Positions 1 to 9,743 of a stretch of DNA of 64,000 nt are shown here, piece after piece; the stretch's first letter is position 1, and every line of letters begins with the position of its first letter. The notes beneath the pieces were generated by a model. The model was given only the letters and a program-made list of their open reading frames with translations. It was not told the DNA's origin and searched no databases. The DNA lies in the NCBI GenBank assembly GCA_965224495.1, contig CBDCZI010000011.1:1-64000 (forward strand), read 5' to 3'. The position numbers and the translations under genes are program-made. Origin of the DNA: CBDCZI01 sp965224495 (GTDB taxonomy: Bacteria; Bacteroidota; Bacteroidia; Cytophagales; JAAEPT01).

Positions 1-1
1 T

Positions 2-61
2 AATCCTTATGGAGATGGTAAGGCTTGTAAACGAATAGTTGACTTTTTAATAGAAAAATAA
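2..61 (+). CDS. wecB: UDP-N-acetylglucosamine 2-epimerase, C-terminal end only
   Basis: Only the last 19 codons lie in the window; the rest is upstream. The frame reads NPYGDGKACKRIVDFLIEK and then stops. The NPYGDG(K/N)A segment followed by R-I-V is the usual tail of non-hydrolysing UDP-GlcNAc 2-epimerases, which make UDP-ManNAc. Its stop overlaps the start of the UDP-ManNAc dehydrogenase gene by one base (TAATG), so the two are translationally coupled and catalyse consecutive steps. The short length limits certainty; the context supports it strongly. Confidence 0.75.
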   Translation, partial: NPYGDGKACKRIVDFLIEK

Positions 62-1272
62 TGAATACAGAGAAGGTCGTAATGATAGGACTTGGTTATA
101 TTGGTTTACCAACAGCCGCCTTGATAGCAAATAATAAAGTGAAAGTTCATGGCGTTGACATCAACCAATCGGTTGTTGATACAATAAATGAAGGTAAAAT
201 ACATATTGTAGAACCGAGTTTAGATGTCGCAGTAGCAAAAGCAGTCAAAGAAGGTTATTTGAAAGCTTCAACGACTCCTGTTGAGGCATCTACTTATATC
301 ATTGTCGTCCCAACACCTTTCAAAGGTAAAAATGAACCTGATATTTCGTTTGTTGAGTCAGCAACAAGAGCGGTTTTGCCTTTACTTAAAGCAAATGATT
401 TGTTTATTATAGAGTCAACCTCTCCTATTGGAACAACAGAGAAGATGATGCGTTTAATTTATTCTGAACGTCCTGAATTAACAGGGGAAATGAGCATTGC
501 TTATTGCCCAGAACGTGTGTTACCTGGTAATGTAATGTATGAATTGGTTCATAATGACCGTGTAATTGGAGGTGTCGATGAGCAATCAACAGAAAAAGCC
601 TTGGCTTTTTATAAACGCTTTGTCAAAGGAGAGTTACATAAAACAAACGCACGTACAGCAGAGATGTGTAAGTTGACAGAAAACTCATCTAGAGATGTGC
701 AGATTGCGTTTGCAAATGAGTTGTCATTGATTTGTGACAAAGCAGGTATTGATGTTTGGGAATTAATAAAGTTAGCAAACAAACACCCAAGAGTAAATAT
801 TTTACAACCAGGTTGTGGTGTTGGAGGTCACTGTATTGCGGTAGATCCTTATTTTATTGTTTCAGATTACCCTATGGAATCTAAAATAATAGGAACAGCT
901 AGAGAGGTAAATAATTACAAATCCTTTTGGTGTGCAGAAAAAGTACAGACAGAAAAGCTGAAATTTGAATTAAAACACGGAAGAAAACCTAAAATAGCAT
1001 TAATGGGATTAGCCTTTAAACCCAATATTGATGATTTGAGAGAGTCTCCAGCAAAATATATCGTACAAAAAGTACTTCAAGACGATCATAATGGAGAGTA
1101 CTTTATTGTAGAGCCTAATATAGAAGAACACAATGTCTTTAAGTTGACCTCTTATAAAGAGGCTGTAGAGAAAGCAGATATCATCGTATTATTAGTTGCT
1201 CATGATGAGTTTAAAAAAATAGATACAAAAGGAAAGCAAGTACTTGATTTTTGTGGGGTAGTGAAAAAGTAA
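61..1272 (+). CDS. wecC: UDP-N-acetyl-D-mannosamine dehydrogenase
   Basis: This is an NAD-dependent 4-electron oxidation enzyme that converts UDP-ManNAc to UDP-ManNAcA in the cytoplasm. The 403-residue length is normal for the UDP-sugar 6-dehydrogenase family. Visible are the N-terminal Rossmann motif GLGYIGLPT (residues about 10-18), the catalytic-lysine helix around CKLTENSSRD (about 203), the catalytic cysteine in GCGVGGHC (about 250-257), and the C-terminal UDP-binding domain with GLAFKPNIDDLRESP. It directly follows wecB and precedes the pseudaminic acid genes. A second, more distant dehydrogenase closes the locus at 16379, so the surface polymer may contain two uronic acid types. The wecC assignment rests on pairing with wecB. 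Confidence 0.88.
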   Translation: MNTEKVVMIGLGYIGLPTAALIANNKVKVHGVDINQSVVDTINEGKIHIVEPSLDVAVAKAVKEGYLKASTTPVEASTYIIVVPTPFKGKNEPDISFVESATRAVLPLLKANDLFIIESTSPIGTTEKMMRLIYSERPELTGEMSIAYCPERVLPGNVMYELVHNDRVIGGVDEQSTEKALAFYKRFVKGELHKTNARTAEMCKLTENSSRDVQIAFANELSLICDKAGIDVWELIKLANKHPRVNILQPGCGVGGHCIAVDPYFIVSDYPMESKIIGTAREVNNYKSFWCAEKVQTEKLKFELKHGRKPKIALMGLAFKPNIDDLRESPAKYIVQKVLQDDHNGEYFIVEPNIEEHNVFKLTSYKEAVEKADIIVLLVAHDEFKKIDTKGKQVLDFCGVVKK

Positions 1273-1285
1273 ATAAAGTATTGAA

Positions 1286-2317
1286 ATGTTAGATTTAAAC
1301 GGAAAAGCAGTATTAATAACAGGTGGGACAGGTTCGTTTGGGAAAATGTTTACCAAAATTATTTTAGAACAAATACCCAAATGTAAAGACGTTTGGTTAT
1401 CTCTTTCAAGAGATGAACAAAAGCATTTTCAATATGGGAATGGAATTTCCAGATTCTAAATATCCTGCAATGCGTTATTTTATTGGCGATGTAAGAGATA
1501 AAGAACGTTTGGTAAGGGCATTTGAAGGCATTGATGTAGTGATTCATGCAGCTGCAATGAAACATGTGCATTTGGCTGAATACAATCCTATGGAATGTAT
1601 AAAAACCAATGTTTTAGGAGCAGAAAATGTCATACAAGCCGCTCTTGAAGCTGATGTTAAAAATGTAGTTGCCTTATCAACAGATAAAGCTGCCGCACCA
1701 ATTAATTTATACGGTGCTACCAAAATTAACGAGTCAGATAAACTATTTATTGCTGCCAATAATATTAAAGGAACAACGTGATATAAAATTTTCCGTAGTT
1801 CGCTATGGAAATGTAATGGGATCTAATGGTTCTGTAATTCCGTTTTTTATTAATAAAAGAAAAGAAGGTATTTTACCAATTACTGATAAACGAATGACAC
1901 GATTTCAACATATCTTTAGAAGATGGTTGTGCAATGGTTTTTTATGCCATGGAGCACGCTTTAGGTGGAGAAATATTTGTACCCAAAATTCCATCGTATA
2001 ATATTGTAGATGTAGCAACGGCTATTTGTCCAGAATTGTAAACAGAGTAGAAGTAGGTATTCGTCCAGGAGAAAAAATCCATGAAGAAATGATTACCTCA
2101 TTCCGATTCGTTTACAACTTATGATATTGGAAAATATTACGCTATTTTACCACAAACGCCTGTTTTTAGTTTGGATGATTTTATAAAGTAAATTTGATGC
2201 TAAACCAGTGGAACAAGGGTTTAATTATAATTCAGGTGACTAATGACGATTGGGAAACGGTAGAAAGTTTACGTGATTTAATTAAAGACATATGTAGATC
2301 CTAACTTTACTGTGTAA
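1286..2317 (+). pseudogene. pseB: UDP-GlcNAc 4,6-dehydratase (5-inverting), first step of pseudaminic acid synthesis, broken by frameshifts
   Basis: Decoding across frames gives a near full-length PseB. The start MLDLNGKAVLITGGTGSFGK carries the Rossmann motif. It is followed by DEQKHFQ, the stretch FIGDVRDKERL, the dehydratase signature AAMKHVHLAEYNPMECIKTN, ALSTDKAAAPINLYGATK, VVRYGNVMGSNGSVIPFF, and a C-terminal part ending near YVDPNFTV. At least seven single-base shifts interrupt it. The first is an extra T near 1433, then others near 1775, 1910, 2038, 2100, 2190 and 2240. Those I could resolve are insertions. PseB converts UDP-GlcNAc to the 4-keto-L-altro intermediate used by PseC. As written the gene is non-functional. 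I think residual sequencing error is likelier than true decay, because pseF-G-H-I downstream are intact. Confidence 0.85.
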
Positions 2318-3502
2318 TGACAAGAATTCTCCATTCCATACGGACGACAATCCATACAACAAGATGATATTGATGCTGTTGTTAAAACATTGACAGCCGA
2401 TTTTTTAACACAAGGTCCAAAAGTTCGCCGAATTTGAAGAAAAATTTGCCGACTTATGTAGGCTGCAAAATATGCAGTTGCTGTAAATAATGCCACTTCA
2501 GGCTTACATATTGCAGTAGCATCTATGGGATTGAAAAGAAGGCGAACGCGTTATTACAACGCCAATTACTTTTGCAGCTTCAGTCCAATTGTATTCGTTA
2601 TTGTGGTGGCGAAGTTTGGTTTGCAGATATTGATCCAGATACTTATTTATTATCCTCTAGAAAGTACCCGTAAATTAATAGAATCCAAATCAAAAGGGTT
2701 TTTTAAAGGGATTATACCAGTAGATTTTTGCAGGTTTGCCATTAGAATTTAGAGGCTATTTAAACAATTAGCCAGACAAACATGATCTTATGGATAATTG
2801 AAGATGCTTGTCACGCTCCTGGTGGTTATTTTACTGATTCTGAAAATAAAAAACAATAGGTGTGGAAATGGAAACTGTATGCAGATATTGGTATATTTTC
2901 CTTCCATCCAGTAAAACACATTGCTTGTGGCGAAGGTGGCATGGTAACAACAAATTCTAAAGAAGTATTTATAAAAAATTGAAATTTATTACGTTCACAC
3001 GGAATTTCCAAAGAGAATATGAGAAGAAAATCATGGTGGTTGGTTTTACGAGATGCAAGATTTAGGGTTTAATTATCGGTTAACCGATATACAATCTGCT
3101 TTGGGTATTACTCAATTGGCGAAAAATGACAACGTTGGTGTTGATTCAAAGAAATTCAATTTCTGATAAAGTACAAAGAAGGCATTTAGTGGAATAGGTG
3201 AAATTTCAATCTTTACCAAAAGGTATGTGTAAACGCACACCATTTATTTGTAGATTGAAGTAGCGAACCGTAAAGGATTGTATGATTTTTTAAGAACTAC
3301 AAGGAATCTATGCACAAATCCATTATATACCAGTTCATACGTTACCTTACTATAAGGAAAGTTGGCTATGGATTCTGCTGATTTGACGAATGCAGAAAAT
3401 TATTATGAAAGATGTATTAGTTTGCCAATGTATCCTACTTTAACTAATGAAGAGCAAGTGTTTGTAATTGATAAAGTAGTAGAATTTGTAGAAGGAAAAT
3501 GA
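2317..3502 (+). pseudogene. pseC: UDP-4-amino-4,6-dideoxy-N-acetyl-L-altrosamine transaminase, broken by frameshifts
   Basis: This is a PLP-dependent DegT/DnrJ/EryC1/StrS aminotransferase that aminates the PseB product. Reading across frames recovers the family landmarks in order: IPYGRQSIQQDDIDAV, TADFLTQGPKV, EEKFA, AVAVNNATSGLHIAV, the WFADIDPDTYLLS region, IIEDACHAPGG, FSFHPVKHIACGEGGM (with the PLP lysine in HPVKH), LGFNYRLTDIQSALG, and the tail EFVEGK. About a dozen one-base insertions break the frame, for example an extra C in the GTTCGCC near 2425, an extra T near 2454 and an extra A near 2533. The start ATG overlaps the pseB stop and the stop overlaps the pseF start, so the gene sits in register with an otherwise intact operon. 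Confidence 0.85.
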
Positions 3503-4185
3503 AGAGAATAGCCATTATACCAGCAAGAGGAGGGAGTAAGCGTATTCCTAGAAAAAACATAAAATTATTCTTGGGGAAGCCAATAATCGCTTATTCTATA
3601 GAAATGGCATTAAACTCAGGTTTGTTTGATACCGTAATGGTATCTACAGATGATGACGAAATAAGAAAAGTATCGTTAGCTTATGGAGCAGTAGTCCCCT
3701 TTTTACGATCAACTGAAAAGTCTAATGATTACGCAACTTTAGCAGATGTACTAAAAGAAGTATTGGATATGTATTTAGCTAACGGAGAAAATTATGACTA
3801 CTTCTGTTGTATTTTACCCACAGCACCCTTTATAGATGTATTAAAGTTAAAAGAAGCTTCCTCCAAATTAGAGAAGTGTAATTATGATGCAGTATTTCCT
3901 ATTGTCCGTTTTTCTTACCCAATCCAACGTGCACTGATTAGTGAAAACGATAAAATAAAATTGATGTACCCAAAGTATGAAGAGTCAAGATCACAGGATT
4001 TAAAAGTGACCTATCATGATGCGGGACAATTTTATTGGGCCAACACTAAGCGTTTTTTACTCCAAGATACCTTGTTTACCAATAATACAGGAATGGTAGA
4101 ACTTGCGGAAATGCAGGTACAAGATATTGATACGGAGGAAGATTGGAGGGTTGCGGAGTTTAAGTATAAGATGTTTAGAAAATAG
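3499..4185 (+). CDS. pseF: Pseudaminic acid cytidylyltransferase
   Basis: This enzyme activates pseudaminic acid with CTP to CMP-pseudaminic acid. The 228-residue protein begins with the CMP-sugar synthetase nucleotide-binding motif IPARGGSKRIPRKNI (residues 6-20). It continues with VMVSTDDDEI and the metal-binding D-x-D type region near the C-terminus (QDIDTEEDW). It is an acylneuraminate cytidylyltransferase family member, and the pse context makes pseudaminic acid rather than N-acetylneuraminate the substrate. The start ATG overlaps the end of pseC by four bases, and the stop is followed two bases later by pseG. Confidence 0.9.
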   Translation: MKRIAIIPARGGSKRIPRKNIKLFLGKPIIAYSIEMALNSGLFDTVMVSTDDDEIRKVSLAYGAVVPFLRSTEKSNDYATLADVLKEVLDMYLANGENYDYFCCILPTAPFIDVLKLKEASSKLEKCNYDAVFPIVRFSYPIQRALISENDKIKLMYPKYEESRSQDLKVTYHDAGQFYWANTKRFLLQDTLFTNNTGMVELAEMQVQDIDTEEDWRVAEFKYKMFRK

Positions 4186-4187
4186 CG

Positions 4188-5177
4188 ATGAAAAAAATTC
4201 TTTTTCGTGTTGATGGTGAGAGGACTATCGGCTATGGGCATTTTTATCGTTGTCTAGCTATAGCTGAACGTATACCAAAGGAGGTGCCTGTGATTTTTTT
4301 AACAAAAAACAAACAAGAGTTATTAGATATTTTAAAAAATAATAACAACCGTAATGTAGAAGTCATTCAATTAGATACGGTGACTTTATTTGCTGAGAAT
4401 AAACTGTTTAATGACTTATATCAGTGTGTTGACTTGGTTGTCGTTGATAGTTATAAAGTTCAGCAAGAGTATTTCCTAATGCTAAAAGATATAGGGTATG
4501 AGACAGTTTACTTAGATGATTTATTGGTGGATTTTAAAGGGATTGACCATATAATTAATCATAATCAAAGAGCTTTACCATCTGATTATTCAAAAAGAAC
4601 ACAGCGTGAAACGACACTACACTTAGGGTTTGAGTATTTATTATTAAGAAAAGAGATACTTGAACAAGTTGCTTTGCCAATTCATGAAAAAGAGAGAGGT
4701 ACAGTTTTTTTAGCCGCAGGAGGAACAGATAGTGCAAATGTATTACCTAGTATAATTAAAAGTATTTTATTACTCAGAGACGTTAGTGAGCTCCATGTTT
4801 TATCTACGAATAAATTGGAAGAGTTTAAACATAATCCGAGAATAAAGTGGCATTCAAATTTAGATACAAAAGGTTTGATATCTTTGCTACAGCTGTGTTC
4901 TGTAGCTGTAACAAGTGCTAGTAGTTTGTCATTAGAGTGTTGCTGTGTAGGAACCGAGTTGATTACATTTCATGTGGCCGAAAATCAAGTTTCTTTGGAT
5001 TCTTTTTTAAGTAGAGAAGGTTTGGCTATTAGCTTAGGTAGATGGGGTGAAGATTCGGAGAAAGAATTGGTTTCAGTACTAATTAATGTTTTTGAAGGAG
5101 AGGATTTTCTATCAAATAAGCAAAAGGAGTACTTTGAACAATTTAATTTCAGTAAATTGGAGAATATATTTATTTAG
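4188..5177 (+). CDS. pseG: UDP-2,4-diacetamido-2,4,6-trideoxy-L-altropyranose hydrolase
   Basis: PseG removes UDP from the diacetamido altrose intermediate, giving the free sugar condensed by PseI. The protein has 329 residues and a GT-B-like fold. The N-terminal motif GYGHFYRCLAIA contains the conserved G-x-G-H-xx-R, with the histidine thought to be catalytic. The glycine-rich segment FLAAGGTDSANVLP opens the nucleotide-binding half, and SASSLSLECCCVG lies in the UDP site region. It is tightly packed between pseF and pseH, consistent with pathway order. Confidence 0.9.
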   Translation: MKKILFRVDGERTIGYGHFYRCLAIAERIPKEVPVIFLTKNKQELLDILKNNNNRNVEVIQLDTVTLFAENKLFNDLYQCVDLVVVDSYKVQQEYFLMLKDIGYETVYLDDLLVDFKGIDHIINHNQRALPSDYSKRTQRETTLHLGFEYLLLRKEILEQVALPIHEKERGTVFLAAGGTDSANVLPSIIKSILLLRDVSELHVLSTNKLEEFKHNPRIKWHSNLDTKGLISLLQLCSVAVTSASSLSLECCCVGTELITFHVAENQVSLDSFLSREGLAISLGRWGEDSEKELVSVLINVFEGEDFLSNKQKEYFEQFNFSKLENIFI

Positions 5178-5190
5178 TAACAGGTGTATT

Positions 5191-5742
5191 ATGTCAAGAA
5201 AAATAGAATTTATTAATATAAAAGAGGAGGATTTAGAACTTATTCGTGGTTGGCGAAATTCAGAAGGTGTTTCTAAATACATGTATACTGATCAGAATAT
5301 AAGTAAGGAGCAGCAAAAAAAATGGTTTGAAAATCAAGTCAAAGGTAGTGAAACTAACCGTTATTGGATAATAACTTATAATAATGAAAAAGTAGGGCTT
5401 GTATCAATTAATAATATAGATAAACAAAACAACAAATGTTCATGGGCTTTTTATATTGGAATTCCTGATTTGAAAGGAGGAGGGGTTGGCAGTATTGTAG
5501 AGTATAAAGTGATAGAGTTTGTTTTTAGTGAATTAAAAATGAATAAACTATGCTGTGAAGTTTTTGCTTTTAATAAAGGGGTTATAAAGTTACATGGTAA
5601 ATTTGGGTTTGTAGAGGAAGGACTGTTAAAACAACATATATATAAAGCAGGAAAATACCTTGATGTATATACCTTTGCCTTGTTTCCTGAGCAGTGGGCC
5701 GAAAAAAAGAGTTATATTGAAAAAATATTAAAAATTAAATAA
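5191..5742 (+). CDS. pseH: Pseudaminic acid pathway N-acetyltransferase (GNAT family)
   Basis: This enzyme acetylates the 4-amino group of the PseC product using acetyl-CoA. The 183-residue protein starts at MSRKIEFINIKEEDLELIRGW. An upstream in-frame extension to 5086 exists but overlaps pseG by about 90 bases and lacks family similarity, so I chose 5191. The GNAT core is visible: WRNSEGVSKYMYTDQNIS, WAFYIGIPDLKGGGVGS (acetyl-CoA-binding loop), and CCEVFAFNKGVIKLHGKFGF. The sequence is typical of PseH, in which the W-R-N motif near the N-terminus is conserved. The stop overlaps the pseI start by one base. Confidence 0.9.
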   Translation: MSRKIEFINIKEEDLELIRGWRNSEGVSKYMYTDQNISKEQQKKWFENQVKGSETNRYWIITYNNEKVGLVSINNIDKQNNKCSWAFYIGIPDLKGGGVGSIVEYKVIEFVFSELKMNKLCCEVFAFNKGVIKLHGKFGFVEEGLLKQHIYKAGKYLDVYTFALFPEQWAEKKSYIEKILKIK

Positions 5743-6791
5743 TGAGTGTTCAAATTGGTGATTTTCAACTAGGAGAAGGGTCTAATTGCTTTATTATAGC
5801 TGAGTTATCGGCTAATCACGGAGGTGAAATAGATATCGCTAAAGAGACTATACGTGCAGCCAAACGAGCAGGTGCTGATGCTATTAAATTACAAACCTAT
5901 ACCGCAGATACAATTACATTAGATGCAGATACAGATGATTTTTTAATTAAGCAAGGTACAATTTGGGATGGGAGAAAACTACATGATTTGTACCAAGAAG
6001 CTTATTTACCATGGGAGTGGCACGAAGAGTTATTCAAGGTGGCTAAAGAGGAGGGGTTGGTCTGTTTTTCATCACCGTTTGATAAAACGGCAGTTGATTT
6101 TCTTGAGAAACTAAATGTACCAGCTTATAAAATTGCTTCTTTTGAAATTACAGACATACCTTTAATAGAATATGTTGCAAGTAAAGGAAAACCTGTGATT
6201 ATTTCCACAGGTATAGCAACGCTAGAAGATATAGATTTAGCAATAAAAGCTTGCAAATCAGTTGGCAATACCCAGATTGTGATACTTAAATGTACATCCG
6301 CATATCCAGCAAAGGTTGAGGATGCAAACTTGAAAACACTTAAGGATATACAGAGTAGATTTAATGTAGTGAGTGGCTTATCTGACCATACATTAGGCAT
6401 AACCGTTCCTATAGCTTCAGTTGTATTAGGAGCAAAGGTTATAGAAAAACATTTTATTTTAGATAAATCTATTGGAGGTCCAGATGCTAGTTTTTCTTTA
6501 GATGAAGAGGAGTTCACAAAGATGGTTTTAGCAGTACGTGAAGCCGAAAAATCGTTAGGATGTGTTGATTATGCATTGACAGAAAAAAAGAAAAAAAGCA
6601 GAGAGTTTTCTCGTTCGTTATATATTGCTCAAGATATGGAAAAAGGAGAGGTGATAACTTATGCCAATGTACGGTCGGTACGACCAGGTTTTGGATTACA
6701 TCCTAAGTTTTTAAAAGATTTAATCGGTAAAAAGATAAATCAAGCCGTTGTGAAAGGGACACGTATGTCATTTGAACTTGTGAGCTTATAG
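5742..6791 (+). CDS. pseI: Pseudaminic acid synthase
   Basis: PseI condenses the trideoxy-diacetamido altrose with phosphoenolpyruvate to make pseudaminic acid. The 349 residues fit the NeuB family: an N-terminal TIM barrel starting with IAELSANHGG, the KLQTYTADTITLD segment, the metal/PEP region KCTSAYPA, GLSDHTLG, and the barrel end EKHFILDKSIGGPDASFSL. A C-terminal SAF (antifreeze-like) domain follows from about residue 290 (SLYIAQDMEKGEVI, VRSVRPGFGLHP). It is the last of the pse genes; a gap of only 14 bases precedes the probable transferase. Confidence 0.93.
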   Translation: MSVQIGDFQLGEGSNCFIIAELSANHGGEIDIAKETIRAAKRAGADAIKLQTYTADTITLDADTDDFLIKQGTIWDGRKLHDLYQEAYLPWEWHEELFKVAKEEGLVCFSSPFDKTAVDFLEKLNVPAYKIASFEITDIPLIEYVASKGKPVIISTGIATLEDIDLAIKACKSVGNTQIVILKCTSAYPAKVEDANLKTLKDIQSRFNVVSGLSDHTLGITVPIASVVLGAKVIEKHFILDKSIGGPDASFSLDEEEFTKMVLAVREAEKSLGCVDYALTEKKKKSREFSRSLYIAQDMEKGEVITYANVRSVRPGFGLHPKFLKDLIGKKINQAVVKGTRMSFELVSL

Positions 6792-6805
6792 AGCATCTTT
6801 TTGAA

Positions 6806-8515
6806 ATGAAGAAAAAAAAACCAATGAATAAACTTTTTATTGACTTTGACGGGGTTTATGAAAATACAGCTCCACCACTATCAACTATCGTTATCACTGA
6901 TAGCTATGATAAGCCTTGGGCTATTCGTGTAAGTCGAAAAGTGCAAAATAGAAAGCGTGTTTATGAGGAATTTTTAATTTCAATGGAAAACACCTCGGAA
7001 ATAAAGGAAGAGCATTTAATGACGCTTTTTACGAAATTCTTTTTTCCATTAGGGAGATGGATTAAAGTAATTACAGAACTAGTTGAAAAAGGAGATTTTG
7101 ACATAAAAGGAAAGGTTGTGTTTAGCTCCTTTTCATTAAGTAAGAAAGTATTCTCTTTTGAAGCAGAAGGAGAAGTGAATTCTCAATTTTTATACCACGG
7201 TAGTTATTTTTTATCCTCTTACCTTAAAGATTATTTAGTTAAAATAGGTGTAACAAGTATCTCTATCAATAAAAAAAGAACAAGAGAGTCTACTGTGCTC
7301 TTTTGGTTACGGAACATCTTAGTTTTAAATATGAAATTTGTACAATTGTCGTTGTATAAAATTTTTACATTTAAAAGATTCTATGGAAATTCAAAACCGA
7401 GAAACAAGCCTACTGTTTTTTTATCTAGAGCATTGATTCAGAGTCAGTTTGTTAAAGGTGTGTATGTTAATAATATATCTGAAAGTTATATGCTAGTTAA
7501 TGAATCTTCAACTTACCCTTTTAGAAACTTGAAATTTGCAAAGAAAACGATACTTCCTTTTTTTTATGCAGAAGGATTCTTAACTACAGCACAGTTGTTT
7601 AAGTTGTATATAAAGTCAATACGTAATTACTTTACTAACTATCAAGATGAATTGTTGTTTTATGGGGTGCAAGTAAAAGTGTCAGACCTGCTTAAAGATT
7701 TTAGTATATTAAATAGTCATTTTGAAAGTTACTCTATTTCAGTAGCTAATGCTTTAAGAAAGTTGAAATACAACATTAGTGAAAAAACAAATGTAGTATG
7801 TTTTGAAATGTTATCTCCTTTTGCTGTTTACCTTAAAGATACATTGAAAAGAAGGGTAGTTCAGGTACAAACAGCTTCTATAATGATAGACTATTACCCC
7901 TCCTTTATTTATAGTGAGGAGTTTTATTTAACGAATAAAGCTGATTACAATGGGTTTAAAGCCAAGTTTCCAGAAAAAGAATTTTCTTTATTGAATAACA
8001 TGAAATACTATGGTGTAAAAAGGAAAGAAAAGCAAAATGAGGTTAAAAACGTTGTTTTTTTTACACAACCAATACACATTAAAGAAGAGTTGGAATTATT
8101 AAAATATTTAATTGAGTGTTTTAGAGGGAGTCAGGTTACTTTTAAGTTAAAGTTACACCCACGATCAAATATCAAGGATTATCTCGGATTAGGGTGTGGT
8201 TTCATTAATAAAGTAACCTCTTCGGAAGAAGTGGTTTTTAACGCAGATATGATTATGACAAGAACCTCTAGTGTCGGTATTGACGCTTGGTTTTGTAATG
8301 TGCCCGTTGTTTTTTTTGTGAATGATTTGATGAGTGGAGAGTCAAGTAGCTACATACCTTATGATTATTTAGGCACAGTGAAAGAAAAACTGTCGAAGGA
8401 GGAACTATTAAAGCTGATACCAGATATAGTAAAGCAATTTTATCAGCATAAATTTGGAAAGGAACAGCTGATTAATGAGAAGTATATTAATAAAGAGCTC
8501 TTTTTGACGGAATGA
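6806..8515 (+). CDS. Probable glycosyltransferase of the pseudaminic acid polymer
   Basis: I do not recognise a named family. The 569-residue protein is soluble, without a signal peptide. Its C-terminal third looks like a GT-B donor domain: a strand run VKNVVFFTQP, then LKLHPRSN, then a TRTSSVGIDAWF motif at about 490-501. These resemble the H-P and S-S-x-x-x-E/D signatures of sialyl-, polysialyl- and CDP-glycerol-type transferases. Lying between pseI and the flippase gene, overlapping the latter by four bases, it is the best candidate for transferring pseudaminic acid; that is inference. An internal ATG six codons on (MNKLFIDFDG) could be the true start. Codon use and AT richness match its neighbours. 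Confidence 0.5.
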   Translation: MKKKKPMNKLFIDFDGVYENTAPPLSTIVITDSYDKPWAIRVSRKVQNRKRVYEEFLISMENTSEIKEEHLMTLFTKFFFPLGRWIKVITELVEKGDFDIKGKVVFSSFSLSKKVFSFEAEGEVNSQFLYHGSYFLSSYLKDYLVKIGVTSISINKKRTRESTVLFWLRNILVLNMKFVQLSLYKIFTFKRFYGNSKPRNKPTVFLSRALIQSQFVKGVYVNNISESYMLVNESSTYPFRNLKFAKKTILPFFYAEGFLTTAQLFKLYIKSIRNYFTNYQDELLFYGVQVKVSDLLKDFSILNSHFESYSISVANALRKLKYNISEKTNVVCFEMLSPFAVYLKDTLKRRVVQVQTASIMIDYYPSFIYSEEFYLTNKADYNGFKAKFPEKEFSLLNNMKYYGVKRKEKQNEVKNVVFFTQPIHIKEELELLKYLIECFRGSQVTFKLKLHPRSNIKDYLGLGCGFINKVTSSEEVVFNADMIMTRTSSVGIDAWFCNVPVVFFVNDLMSGESSSYIPYDYLGTVKEKLSKEELLKLIPDIVKQFYQHKFGKEQLINEKYINKELFLTE

Positions 8516-9741
8516 ATAAACGTTATTTAAAAATAAGGAGCAATTTAGGTGTGATATCCTATACCTCACTTAAATATGTGGAAATTATTTTGATGGCTGG
8601 TACAATGTTATTATTGGCTAAGAAAATTGGTCCATCAGAAATGGGGAAGTCTATAGCGTCACTTTTGTTTATAACATACTCTAGTTATTTAGCTTTGGGT
8701 ATGAATACATTGGTAGTTAAGAACTTTAGACAACTACCTACAAAAAATGAAAAGATAATGTTTTTGTCTTTAAATATTCAATATTTTTTGGTGGTTAGTT
8801 GTATTCTCTTTATTCTTTCATATTTTTTTTTAGAATTAGACATATTCCATTTAGTGTCATTTATTGCAATAGCAAATTTGTTTAGGAGTTATTTTATGGC
8901 ATACTTTCGTGTGAAAAACAAGACGTGGGTGCTAAATCTAAATAACATATTATTTAGTATATTACTTTTGTCTGGAGTGGTACTGTTTGTGAAATCATGG
9001 CGTGATTATTTGGTCTTTTGGGGAATATCTGTATGGGTCTGTCTTTTTCTTTATGCTGTTTTGGACGTTTCAATGTTTGTTGCTGTATTGAAAAAAGTTA
9101 TTAAGAAACCAAATAAAGGTGTTCTGTTACGAAATTTGGCAGAGGGAATTAAATTAGCCGCTATAAGTTTGATATCAACCCTTTTAACAACTTCTGCTCG
9201 TATAGTAATCAAAAACTTAGATATTGATTCAAGTGTGAAAGGAAGCTATCAATTTGCTGATAATATAGGCATGGCTGTTTTTGTAGGTATTTCTTCTGTC
9301 GTTTTTTATTTTACACCAACATGGATTAGTTCTATAAAAAAAGATAAAAAATTTGGGTTGAAAATTTTAAAAGTAATGGATTACAGCTTGTTTTTACTAG
9401 TACCATTACTCGTAATAGCTTCTTTAGTAGCATATTTTTTTAGAGTAACATGGTACGACGAATATCTCTATTTAGAGTATTATATTGTGGTAATAATAGC
9501 CGTGAAATTATTGGTTTTATTAAATGGATTATCTGTTTTTATATATATGGGAGTAGATGAGGAACATAAATATATAAAATTCATGTTGTTCCCTTTAAGC
9601 ATTGTTTTTGTGTTGTGTGTTGGGTTTTATTTATCTCAGTTAAAAGAAAATATTTATATAATATCTTTGTCAATATCGGCAGTAATGCTTGTTGCTATTT
9701 ATTTTCAAAGAAGGGTAATTAAACGTTTTGTAGTAAATTAA
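8512..9741 (+). CDS. wzx: Wzx-type polysaccharide repeat-unit flippase
   Basis: This 409-residue integral membrane protein has about ten to twelve hydrophobic segments along its whole length, with short basic loops. This layout fits the MOP/PST exporter superfamily, which moves undecaprenyl-linked repeat units across the inner membrane. Features include the N-terminal YVEIILMAGTMLLLAKKIGPSEMGK and an AGN-type internal duplication. It overlaps the preceding gene by ATGA and is followed two bases later by a second multi-spanning protein, the usual Wzx-Wzy order. The function comes from topology and context. Confidence 0.75.
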   Translation: MNKRYLKIRSNLGVISYTSLKYVEIILMAGTMLLLAKKIGPSEMGKSIASLLFITYSSYLALGMNTLVVKNFRQLPTKNEKIMFLSLNIQYFLVVSCILFILSYFFLELDIFHLVSFIAIANLFRSYFMAYFRVKNKTWVLNLNNILFSILLLSGVVLFVKSWRDYLVFWGISVWVCLFLYAVLDVSMFVAVLKKVIKKPNKGVLLRNLAEGIKLAAISLISTLLTTSARIVIKNLDIDSSVKGSYQFADNIGMAVFVGISSVVFYFTPTWISSIKKDKKFGLKILKVMDYSLFLLVPLLVIASLVAYFFRVTWYDEYLYLEYYIVVIIAVKLLVLLNGLSVFIYMGVDEEHKYIKFMLFPLSIVFVLCVGFYLSQLKENIYIISLSISAVMLVAIYFQRRVIKRFVVN

Positions 9742-9743
9742 AT

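Noticed and set aside
5086..5190. N-terminal extension of pseH
   Set aside because: It overlaps pseG by about 90 bases and its residues do not resemble a GNAT N-terminus; ATG 5191 fits the family.
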